Source: Hirundichthys speculiger (Eukaryota; Chordata; Actinopteri; Beloniformes; Exocoetidae). Taken from it: DNA of 64,000 bases. The translations under genes and the position numbers were made by a program. The DNA is taken from assembly GCA_018398805.1 (NCBI GenBank), contig JAGFBZ010001892.1, positions 1 to 64,000 of the forward strand. Reading direction: 5' to 3'. The notes under the pieces were generated by a model. It searched no databases. It saw only the letters and a list, made by a program, of their open reading frames with translations, and was not told where the DNA came from. Shown here piece by piece: positions 55,445-64,000 of this stretch (positions are counted from its first letter, which is position 1; each line of letters begins with the position of its first letter).

Positions 55445-56725
55445 TGTTATAAGGGATCTCTTCGCATATACGTGGAAAACTCATGACCATGGATGATAGG
55501 TGCAGGAAGTTGCTCGGCCTTGGCAGCAGGCTAGCCTTGAAGGAGCAACCATGTGCTGGATTTAGCCACGTGCAGAGTTCGTAAACAGGCTAGCCTTGTG
55601 GGATGGTTGATTGTGTAAGACTTGGAATGTGTACCAATCATGTAAGAATATGCAAATATTAGGGGTGTGAAAAAATATCGATTTGGCGATATATCGCGAT
55701 ATTCGGCCGCCCGATATAACATCGATTTTTCAGCTCCTAATATCGATTTTTTTAGGAAAATTCATTCATTCACTTAAATGTGCAAAAACATAAATAATAA
55801 ACAATAAATAGGTTATTTTGAAGCAAATAGTTTTGACTCCTCTGAATCATCAATTTCATCCGCTGACCATATACAGCAACTCAATTTTTCATCTCTACTC
55901 TTTTTAAATATTAACTGGGTAGAATATCGCAATATATCGTGATATTGCAATATCGTGATAATATCGCACCGTGACCCAAGTACCACCACACATATCGTAT
56001 TGCGAGGTCCTTACCAATACTCACCCCTAGTAAATATGATTACGCATGTCATTGTAAGACCAATCAGAAAGTGCGGCCTTCATGAATCATACCCAATCAA
56101 GATGTTTGAACTTTGCGAGGACTTTGGGGGTTGGAGCGAGTCAGGCGTGGCCAACCAGGAGGCTTAAAAGCTGAGGAGTGGAGGGATTCGGGGTTCTTCC
56201 AAGGAGCGTCGAGGAACTAGGACTGACTTGGGACCGAGTGAGCTAACCAACACCTAAGGATATATTCAAAAGGAATTGATTCTTCAAGAACAAAGAAACG
56301 ATGCTCAGAACGGATTAACCATTATTTTCCCATTCTTGAAGGATATTTTTGGAGCCTTTTTGGATTTATCCGAGCTCACTGCTAACCAGGGGGAGGAGCC
56401 CGAGTAGAGTTCCTAGAGCTTTTGGCCGGCACGACCACCTCACTCCTCAGCAGCCTCAGAAAGCCCAAACTGGCCATTTGCCTACCCCCAACCGTCCATG
56501 GATCAAATTGTAAGCCACAGCTTTATTTTAGAATCAGAGATTGTATTTTCAATGTTTAACCAATGAATGCTGTTGCTTAAACTTGCTAACCTGCTTAAAT
56601 AAATACAAAATTCACACGATATTCGTGGTGGACATTGGATCTGTCCTCACGTCTCTGCAGCTTTGGGTGTTCCTCTGCATAACAACACAGGTTCTGATTG
56701 GTTACTCTAGTCCCCTGTTATAACA
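55445..56725 (+). mobile_element. Candidate LTR of an endogenous retrovirus-like element, split by a hAT element
   Basis: Bounded by perfect 8-bp inverted ends tgttataa (55445-55452) and ttataaca (56718-56725), starting TG and ending CA as LTRs do. Without the hAT insert it is about 900 bp. U3-like features: ccaat at about 55634 and 56058. A TATA-like cttaaaag is at 56163. An AATAAA at 56598-56603 fits the R region. Just after the end, ttggggcttgttgtcc (56731-56746) resembles a Pro-tRNA primer-binding site. No second LTR and no gag/pol/env coding sequence is present. Confidence 0.5.
55660..56029. mobile_element. hAT MITE, 370 bp, inside the LTR
   Basis: Ends taggggtgtg and actcacccccta-like caccccta. 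Target duplication gcaaatat (55652-55659) and gtaaatat (56030-56037), 7 of 8 matching. Subterminal words are repeated atatcgat, atatatcgcgatat and aatatcgtgata palindromes. No transposase. Confidence 0.85.
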
Positions 56726-56984
56726 GACCCTTGGGGCTTGTTGTCCAAGCCACTAAACCTAACCGAGCCGGTAGCAAGAGCCCAGATCATAAGGGGGGAG
56801 CTGCAGTTAACGAAAATGGCTGATAACAGTACCTAAAGCCAGGCTGCTCCTTTAGGGTAGTTATCAGAGAAGGCAGGGTAGACATTCGGACGGATTGATG
56901 CAGTGAGAGCTAGGCGAATCTTCTTCGACACCAGCTCAAACAAAGTTGAGGAATCCTAGCGAGGTGAACCCCCCTAGGCCGCAA
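56726..56984 (+). other. Leader-like sequence after the LTR
   Basis: Starts with the primer-site-like word; no gag frame follows before the Tc1 relic at 56985. If the LTR call is right, this is the 5' untranslated leader of a provirus whose remainder is lost. Confidence 0.35.
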
Positions 56985-57054
56985 CTTCGGCTCCTCTAAG
57001 TCCTTTACTGATGTCTTTCCCTCTGAGCATTACATTAACACGTGAATGCTCCAT
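56985..57054 (-). pseudogene. Tc1-like transposase N-terminal relic
   Basis: On the minus strand ATG (57030) opens MLRGKDIS, followed by a ggacttagagg that fits the Leu-Arg helix of the other relics. It then runs into unrelated sequence. Confidence 0.5.
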
Positions 57055-57499
57055 AGTAGTTTTTATGGAGACGTACAGACCTGCTGACGCTCAGCACCAG
57101 GATGTGACTCCATACCTGGTCTTATCCATGTTGTCTTTCTTCTGCTTCATTCGTCTCTGGTGGAACACGTTCTCCGTTCTTCTTCTTCATCTTCTGTATT
57201 CATGTGATGTTGGAGCCGCTACGACCAGATTACATTTAAAACAGCAGTAAAAGAGGAGGAACCAACTACAGACGAACGTCTCGACACCGTCAGACTGAAA
57301 TGAAATGAAATGAAAATGTCCTGATGTGTCCTTTTGTCCTCCAGTCGGTGGTTTGAGTCCTCAGGTTTTATGAAGATGTTGGATCAGAACCGTCAAAGAG
57401 GACGAAGGACTCACCGACATCAGAAGATACCCGCTGCAACATTCAGGTGTGTAAATATACCATCAACATATCTGTCAAAAAAAGACTAAAATGAGCCAG
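57055..57499. other. Unique DNA downstream of the host gene's poly-A site
   Basis: No gene or repeat is recognised. Confidence 0.35.
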
Positions 57500-57517
57500 T
57501 CGATGTACAAAAATACA

Positions 57518-57523
57518 TTTATT
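57518..57523 (-). promoter_or_regulatory. Poly-A signal AATAAA
   Basis: Minus-strand AATAAA in the context tttcaaataaatgtatt, followed by T- and G-containing sequence (tttttgtacatcg). First canonical signal seen after the stop codon that has a fitting downstream element. Confidence 0.5.
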
Positions 57524-58127
57524 TGAAACAATTTCAAAATGACAGTTTTCTTACTGTAGAAATACTGAAATAAAGATGAAGTAGAACATTACTGATGATG
57601 CATGCAACCCCAACCCCAACCCCGACCCGGAGATTTCTGAGCACCAACAAACATCTACGCTGCGTCTTCAGAAACATGTTCAGAAACATAACCCTAACCC
57701 AGACCCACTGGTCTAACTGGAATCCTCCAGACCAACTGGTCTGACCTTCATGACCATAGAGGAGTTCCCAGTAGCCATCATCTCACAGGTTTCTGGTGAT
57801 AGTCTAGATGTTAGGGTTAGACTGGTTCGTTCAGAGCAGAATTTAAACTTGTAAAGAAGTTTGACAGACGTTCTTTCCAAAAAAATACCCAGAACCACCT
57901 CTGGTGAGAGGTGCTGAGATACTGAACCTCTACAAAGATGGGGCATGTTTCTATTTCTCGTCTCAGATATGATCCTCAGTCCACCAGCACAGCTGATGCA
58001 GAGACACAACGACATGTGGTCCCCCCAACCCCCCCAACCCTCCCACCTCCACTGTCCCACATGTTTCAAATGGAGAAACAAATCACAAACCGCTTCCTGA
58101 ACCAGTCACGTGGTACCAGGACGTAAC

Positions 58128-58497
58128 AACCCTTCCTGGTACCGGGATGTAGCCAACCCTTCCTGGTACCAGGAAGGACATAGCCAACCCTTCCTGGTAC
58201 CCGGACGTAGCAACCCTTCCTGGTACCAGGACGTAGCTCACCCTTCCTGGTACCGGGAAGGACGTAGCCAACCCTTCCTGGGACCAGGAAGGAAGTAGCC
58301 AACCCTTCCTGGGACCGGGAGGTAGCCAACCCTTCCTGGTACCAGGAAGGATGTAGCCAACCCTTCCTGGGACCGGGAGGTAGCCAACCCTTCCTGGTAC
58401 CAGGAAGGATGTAGCCAACACTTCCTGGTACCAGGATGTAGCCAACCCTTCCTGGTACCTGGATGTAGCCAACCCTTCCTGGTACCATGAACCACCA
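58128..58497. repeat. Imperfect ~25-32 bp minisatellite (cccttcctggtaccagg...)
   Basis: About 13 units of aacccttcctggtaccagg followed by gacgtagcc or aaggatgtagcc. ggtacc and cctggtaccagg are palindromic. Lies in the 3' UTR. Confidence 0.88.
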
Positions 58498-58499
58498 AA

Positions 58500-58605
58500 A
58501 CAGTTTGACCAGTTAGAGCTCTTAGCCCAGTCAGACCAGTTAGTCCAGTCAGTCCAGTTAGCCCAGTCAGACCAGTTAGACAAGTCAGTCCAGTCAGAGT
58601 CTCAG
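58500..58605. repeat. Short gtccagtcagaccagtta repeat
   Basis: Irregular copies of agaccagtta and gtccagtcag, about 10 bp each. Confidence 0.75.
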
Positions 58606-58678
58606 TTCATGTTTGGTTCAAAGACAGTCTGGTTATCTAGAACACAGTTCTACTGTAAATACTTCGGTATCAGAGACG

Positions 58679-58893
58679 GTGTCCTCCTAGTTGGTCCTGG
58701 TGTCTCCTAGTTGGTCCTGGTGCCTCCTAGTTGATCCTGGTGTCTCCTAGTTGATCCTGGTGTCTCCTAGTTGGTCCTGGTGTCTCCTAGTTGATCCTGG
58801 TGTCTCCTAGTTGATCCTGGTGTCTCCTAGTTGATCCTGGTGTCTCCTAGTTGATCCTGGTGTCTCCTAGTTGATCCTGGTGTCTCCTTGTTG
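58679..58893. repeat. 20-bp minisatellite (tcctagttgatcctggtgtc)
   Basis: Ten to eleven clean copies of tcctagttgatcctggtgtc with a few gttggtcc variants. Confidence 0.93.
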
Positions 58894-59491
58894 GTTCCCG
58901 GTGTCTTCTGCAGAGACAACACCTGGAACATCCCCACCTGCTCTGACTGATGAATCCCTCAACCAGGTGTGTCTTGGTAACCGTGGCAACCGATAGCAGA
59001 AGAGATTCTGGGTGGAGTCAACCGGCTCTTTAGACGAATGTTTAGAAAATCACTATTTACAACACTTGCTTATGTACAAGACGAAGGTGGCGTCCTCGGT
59101 AGGGACATGCAGGAGGACCTGAGCGAAGCAGGATGAGTCTTTACGGAGCTTTCAGGAGAAAGTTGGTGTTGCCATGGTACTGGGACGAAGGAAGAATATA
59201 TACACAGAACAGAAGATAACATCCTACATTTCAGTAATATTTCCTGGTGGACTGAAGACTCGGACATTTCGTCCACATGGAGGCAGAAATGAAAGCAACT
59301 CCTCTGGAAACGTCCAGGAGTCGTCCAGCAAAGACATTTGTTACGCAGCGTTGACATCCACAGAACCGAACCTTCATCTGATCGGGTCGATGGACGGATG
59401 GGACGCTGCAGGACGTCCGTGCAGGTCTGTAGAAACCAGGTCTTTTAGAAAACTATTCACATCGTCACAGAGACCCAGGAGGCGTCTCCGG

Positions 59492-59550
59492 TTACACACT
59501 GGTGCAGTTGGGAATCTCCCGGGTGGTCTCGCAGGCGTTCCCGACTCCTC
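59492..59550 (-). CDS. Terminal coding exon of the host gene
   Basis: Preceded by a strong acceptor (pyrimidine-rich ccttgtgtttgtgtccag, ending at 59551). Two bases complete the codon split from the upstream exon, then 18 residues, GVGNACETTREIPNCTSV, and TAA at 59492-59494. The ending Thr-Ser-Val fits a class I PDZ-binding motif (Ser/Thr-X-Val at the C-terminus), which would suggest a membrane or scaffold-associated protein. The phase matches the exon at 62153-62313. I do not recognise the family. The intron between is about 2.6 kb and mostly hairpin minisatellite. Confidence 0.58.
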
Positions 59551-59702
59551 CTGGACACAAACACAAGGACACAACGGTGAGCCATCTGCTCCTTAAAGGT
59601 CCATAATCTGGAGTATTGATCAGCCCCACAACAGTTTCACTTTGAGCTGGACCGGAAGAGTCCGTTAGATCAGATCCTCCAACTAGAGCCACAAAGACAG
59701 AC

Positions 59703-61825
59703 TGGTGGTCCACCTGATCAGGTTCTGATCAGGTGGTTCATGGTGGTCCCTCTGCTGGACTCAGAGGCTCCAGGAGGCAAAACCACCATGAACCACCATG
59801 AACCACCTGATCAGGTTCTGATCAGGTGGTTCATGGTGGTCCCTCTGCTGGACTCATAGGCTCCAGGAGGCAAAAACCACCATGAACCACCGTGAACCAC
59901 CATGAACCACCTGATCAGGTTCTGGTCAGGTGGTTCATGGTGGTCCCTCTGCTGGACTCAGAGGCTCCAGGAGGCAAAAACCACCATGAACCACCATGAA
60001 CCACCTGATCAGGTTCTGATCAGGTGGTTCATGGTGGTCCCTCTGCTGGACTCATAGGCTCCAGGAGGAAAACCACCATGAACCACCATGAACCACCTGA
60101 TCAGGTTCTGATCAGGTGGTTCATGGTGGTCCCTCTGCTGGACTCATAGGCTCCAGGAGGCAAAAACCACCATGAACCACCGTGAACCACCATGAACCAC
60201 CTGATCAGGTTCTGGTCAGGTGGTTCATGGTGGTCCCTCTGCTGGACTCAGAGGCTCCAGGAGGCAAAAACCACCATGAACCACCGTGAACCACCATGAA
60301 CCACCTGATCAGGTTCTGGTCAGGTGGTTCATGGTGGTCCCTCTGCTGGACTCATAGGCTCCAGGAGACAAAACCACCATGAACCACCATGAACCACCAT
60401 GAACCAAATGATCAGGTTCTGATCAGGTGGTTCATGGTGGTCCCTCTGCTGGACTCAGAGGCTCCAGGAGGCAAAACCACCATGAACCACCGTGAACAAC
60501 CATGAACCACCATGAACCAAATGATCAGGTTCTGATCAAGTGGTTCATGGTGGTCCTTCTGCTGGGATCAGAGGCTCCAGGAGGCAAAACCACCATGAAC
60601 CACCGTGAACAACCATGAACCACCATGAACCAAATGATCAGGTTCTGATCAAGTGGTTCATGGTGGTCCTTCTGCTGGAATCAGAGGGTTCAGAAGGCAA
60701 AACCACCATGAACCACCATGAACCACCTGATCAGGTTCTGGTCAGGTGGTTCATGGTGGTCCCTCTGCTGGACTCATAGGCTCCAGGAGACAAAACCACC
60801 ATGAACCACCATGAACCACTATGAACCAAATGATCAGGTTCTGATCAGGTGGTTCATGGTGGTCCCTCTGCTGGACTCAGAGGCTCCAGGAGGCAAAACC
60901 ACCATGAACCACCGTGAACAACCATGAACCACCATGAACCAAATGATCAGGTTCTGATCAAGTGGTTCATGGTGGTCCTTCTGCTGGGATCAGAGGCTCC
61001 AGGAGGCAAAACCACCATGAACCACCGTGAACAACCATGAACCACCATGAACCAAATGATCAGGTTCTGATCAAGTGGTTCATGGTGGTCCCTCTGCTGG
61101 ACTCAGAGGCTCCAGGAGGCAAAACCACCATGAACCACCATGAACCACCATGAACCACCATGAACCACCTGATCAGGTTCTGATCAGGTGGTTCATGGTG
61201 GTTCATGGTGGTTCATGGTGGTCCCTCTACTGGAATCAGAGGCTTCAGGAGGCAAAACCACCATGAACCACCATGAACCACCATGAACCACCTGATCAGG
61301 TTCTGATCAGGTTCTGATCAGGTGGTTCATGGTGGTCTTTCTGCTGGAATCAGAGGCTTCAGGAGGCAAAACCACCATGAACCACCATGAACCACCATGA
61401 CCACCCTGAACCACCTGATCAGGTTCTGATCAGGTGGTTCAGGGTGGTCCTTCTGCTGGACTCAGAGGCTCCAGGAGGCAAAACCACCATGAACCACCCT
61501 GAACCACCTGATCAGGTTCTGTTCGGGTGGTTCATGGTGGTCCTTCTGCTGGGATCAGAGGGTTCAGAAGGCAAAACCACCATGAACCACCATGAACAAC
61601 TTGATCAAGTTCTGATCAGGTTCTGATCAGGTTGTTCATGGTGGTCCTTCTGCTGGACTCAGAGGCTCCAGGAGGCAAAACCACCATGAACCACCATGAA
61701 CCACTTGATCAAGTTCTGATCAGGTTCTGATCAGGTGGTTCATGGTGGTCCTTCTGCTGGAATCAGAGGCTTCAGGAGGCAAAACCACCATGAACCACCA
61801 TGAACTACCTGATCAGGTTCAGTCT
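59703..61825. repeat. Tandem array of hairpin-forming units, about 93-120 bp
   Basis: About 20 units. Each holds a palindrome: caccatgaaccacctgatca, a 5-base loop ggttc, then its exact complement tgatcaggtggttcatggtg. This is followed by gtccctctgctggactcag and aggctccaggaggcaaaacc. Variants add extra accaccatgaacc copies or change cacctgatca to aaatgatca. The array lies in the intron and would form a series of stem-loops in the pre-mRNA. Confidence 0.92.
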
Positions 61826-62082
61826 GCTGAGTTGGTGCTGAGGAGAATAAATCAGGAGACTGGACCAATCGATCCAACCAATCTGAAGGTCAGACCGCAG
61901 CTCTGATCTTCACCCAGCAGGTGTGTTTTGAGGTCGTACAGGTGAGATGTTGGTTGCATCAGTGACCAAACAAGTTCTCTTATAACCGTTTATAACCGTC
62001 TTTATAATTGAAAGTGTAGATTTGTGAGACTGGATCATTAAAACCCTCTGAAGTCTGGACCTTCTAGCTTCTCTGACTGAAC

Positions 62083-62137
62083 TGAAGACAGTGAAGACAG
62101 TGAGGACAGTGAAGACAGTGAAGACAGTGAAGACGGG
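62083..62137. repeat. 10-bp repeat (tgaagacagt)
   Basis: Six copies of tgaagacagt, one with a change, within 20 bp of the splice donor. Confidence 0.88.
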
Positions 62138-62152
62138 GACCAGCTGACGTAC

Positions 62153-62313
62153 TCTTGACTCTGGCGTCCAGTTCCTTCTCCAGCAGCTCCTTGGTGGTGG
62201 CGAACTCGCTCAGAGTGATTTTGGGCGTGGTGTCGCCCGGACCCACCGACCCGATCATCTCCTGCTCCTTCTCCTGGTTCACTTCAGTGTAGATGTTGAT
62301 CCAGGGGATTTTT
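62153..62313 (-). CDS. Internal coding exon of the host gene
   Basis: 161 bp, open throughout in one frame. Acceptor: cctcttcttctgtgaaaccctcag ends at 62314. Donor: AAGA/gtacgt after 62153. One base completes the previous codon, then 53 residues including KIPWINIYTEVNQEKEQEMI, SVGPGDTTPKITLSEF and TKELLEKELDARVK, then one base that joins the terminal exon in phase. The sequence is charged, likely helical at its end, non-repetitive and protein-like. I do not recognise the family; no transposon motif is present. Earlier exons must lie beyond 64000 or inside the satellite-filled intron. Confidence 0.6.
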
Positions 62314-62689
62314 CTGAGGGTTTCACAGAAGAAGAGGTTCAGTTCACAGAGATCTATGGCAGTGCTCTGACTTGGTTCTGGTTCTGGTCCTGAGAGTCCA
62401 TCTCAGATGACCCCAGTTCTGGTTGTTAAGGCCTCTGTGGTCTCAGCAGATACGCATCTCTTTAAACTGATGGAGGAAACTGAAATCCATAATTAATGAC
62501 AACGTTTTCAGTTCCTGCCGACGGAATCATTTCAGTCTGAATTATTTATTCAGCAAATAAGAAACGACACACTGGACCAGACCGGACCAGACCGGACCGT
62601 TTAATGGTTGTTTTTATCTGCGATTACCGCCGATTGGAGGAAACGCATCACGCATAATAATAGAGATAAAACCAGTGGGACCATCAGAC
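62314..62689 (-). other. Upstream intron, unique part
   Basis: Branch and pyrimidine region of the acceptor lie at 62314-62345. The remainder has no other exon or element that I can support. Confidence 0.4.
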
Positions 62690-64000
62690 CATCAGACATG
62701 ATGGAACTGGTCCAGACGTGATGGAACTGGTCCAGACATGATGAATGGTCCAGACTGATGAACTGGTCCAGACATGATGGAACTGGTCCAGACTGATGAA
62801 CTGGTCCAGACTGATGGACTGGTCGACGTGATGGAACTGGTCCAGACATGATGGAACTGGTCCAGACATGATGGAACTGGTCCAGACATGATGGAACTGG
62901 ACCAGAGAGGATGGAACTGGTCCAGACATGATGGAACTGGTCCAGACATGATGGAACTGGTCCAGACATGATGGAACTGGTCCAGGCATGATGGAACTGG
63001 TCCAGAGAGGATGGAACTGGTCCAGACATGATGGAACCGGTCCAGATATGATGGAACTGGTCCAGACCCAGACATGATGGAACCGGTCCAGACATGATGG
63101 AACTGGTCTGTCCAGAATGATGGAACATGACATGATGAACTGGTCCAGACTGGTCCAGATATGATGGAACTGGTCCATATATGATGGAACTGGTCCAGAC
63201 ATGATGGTCCATGATGAACTGGTCCAGACATGATGGAACTGGTCCATATATGATGGAACTGGTCCAGACATGATGGAACCGGTGACATGATCGGTCCAGA
63301 CATGATGGAACCGGTCCAGACATGATAGAACTGGTCCAGACATGATGGAACTGGTCCAGAGAGGATGGAACTGGTCCAGATATGATGGAACTGGTCCATA
63401 TATGATGGAACTGGTCCAGACATGATGAAACTGGTCCAGACATGATGGAACTGGACCAGAAATGATAGAACTGGACCAGACATGATGGTCCAGACATGAA
63501 CTGGTCCAGATGATGGAACTGGTCCAGAGATGGAACCAGATGATGGAACTGGTCCAGACATGATGAACTGGTCCAGATGATGGAACTGGTCCAGACATGA
63601 TGGAACTGGTCCAGACATGATGGATGTTTTTTAAATGGTCCAGACATGATGGAACTGGTCTGGTCAGACATGATGGAACTGGTCCAGAGAGGATGGAACT
63701 GGTCCAGAGGATGGAACTGGTCCAGACATGATGAACTGGTCCAGACATGATGGAACTGTCCAGACATGATGGAACCCAGACATGGGACTGGTCCAGACAT
63801 GATGGAACTGGTCCAGACATGATGGAACTGGTCCAGACATGATGGAACTGGTCCAGAGAGGATGGAACTGGACCAGACATGATGGAACTGGACCAGACAT
63901 GATGGAACTGGTCCAGACATGATGGAACTGGACCAGACATGATGGAACTGGTTCAGATATGATGGAACTGGTCCAGACATGATGGAACTGGACCAGACAT
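62690..64000. repeat. 20-bp minisatellite (ctggtccagacatgatggaa)
   Basis: About 65 units of ctggtccagacatgatggaa, with ctggtccagagaggatggaa and ccggtcc variants. Edges are regular, 63050-63800 less so. It reaches the window edge. The 300-460-codon minus frames (SGPVPSCLDQFHHVWTSS-type) reflect three units per 60 bp and are not genes. Confidence 0.93.

Larger units (their letters stand above)
57500..59491 (-). other. 3' UTR of the minus-strand host gene
   Basis: Runs from the stop codon at 59492-59494 to an AATAAA at 57518-57523, about 2 kb, with no competing exon structure. Fish 3' UTRs of this length are common. It contains three small tandem arrays (58128-58893) and, on the mRNA strand, a G-rich tract near 58020-58050 (ggttgggggggttgggggg) able to form a G-quadruplex. 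Frames on either strand in this stretch are unremarkable. Extent is inferred from the poly-A signal; an earlier end is possible. Confidence 0.5.
59551..62152 (-). other. Last intron of the host gene
   Basis: Donor gtacgt at 62152-62147, acceptor cag at 59553-59551. Most of it is the hairpin array at 59703-61825. A small gaagacagt run (62083-62137) lies close to the donor. 61826-62082 is unique with no other exon seen. Confidence 0.55.

Noticed and set aside
57713..58081. 122-codon minus frame
   Set aside because: Falls in the inferred 3' UTR and partly on a G-rich tract; no domain.
62601..63980. 459-codon minus frame of SGPVPSCLDQFHHVW repeats
   Set aside because: Translation of the 20-bp array; three units give 20 codons without a stop.
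1..64000. CRISPR array
   Set aside because: Many direct repeats exist, but none alternates with unique spacers of constant length, and the genome is a vertebrate's.

Overview
The window reads as chromosomal DNA of a teleost fish, probably a percomorph. The grounds are fish-type L2, Tx1/L1 and RTE-like LINEs, two families of tRNA-derived SINE, Tc1-like and hAT elements, an LTR with a Pro-tRNA-like primer site, and vertebrate-type splice sites. There are no bacterial-style operons, rRNA or intact tRNA genes, and no CRISPR array. By eye, more than half of the window is tandem repeat. Most long open frames are repeat arrays whose unit has no stop codon, and I do not call them genes. No search or alignment was run. 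Family names rest on motif recognition, and most repeat edges are good to about 10-30 bp.

Layout: 1-5.97 kb holds an 11-bp minisatellite, unique DNA, a degenerate CCCTAA-type telomere-like array (2.8-4.3 kb) and a possible first exon with KIND-like sequence (4593-4681). 5.97-12.25 kb is a 12-bp minisatellite with a SINE inside it. 12.25-20.4 kb has a LINE fragment, a 10-bp array and long CATC arrays carrying two near-identical L2 LINE 3' ends. 20.5-25.8 kb has an 11-bp array ending in a palindrome and the first block of a 28-bp minisatellite. 25.8-28.7 kb is a minus-strand L2 LINE whose 3' UTR has expanded into a 45-bp array of about 36 copies. 28.9-31.4 kb is an 18-bp array. 31.4-37.1 kb holds SINE, Tc1, THAP-like and MITE remnants. 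37.1-40.8 kb is a minisatellite into which a LINE with an unbroken RT frame has inserted. 41-48.2 kb has two more blocks of the 28-bp minisatellite, one inverted, and a DNA transposon with terminal inverted repeats of about 550 bp. 49.8-53.5 kb is a 24-bp array abutting a Tx1/L1-type LINE split by a hAT element. 53.6-57.1 kb contains Tc1 relics and a candidate retroviral-type LTR split by another hAT element.

The only well-supported host gene is on the minus strand at the right end. An internal exon (62153-62313) and a terminal exon (59492-59550) have good splice signals and compatible phase. They encode a C-terminus ending in TSV, a possible class I PDZ ligand. A 3' UTR of about 2 kb runs to an AATAAA at 57518-57523. 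Its last intron is a tandem array of perfect hairpins, and a 20-bp minisatellite fills the upstream intron to the window edge.

I did not find a convincing new enzymatic or defence system. The most unusual things are structural: minisatellites born inside transposons, hairpin arrays in an intron, nested insertions with readable target-site duplications, and array centres that look like damaged consensus sequence.
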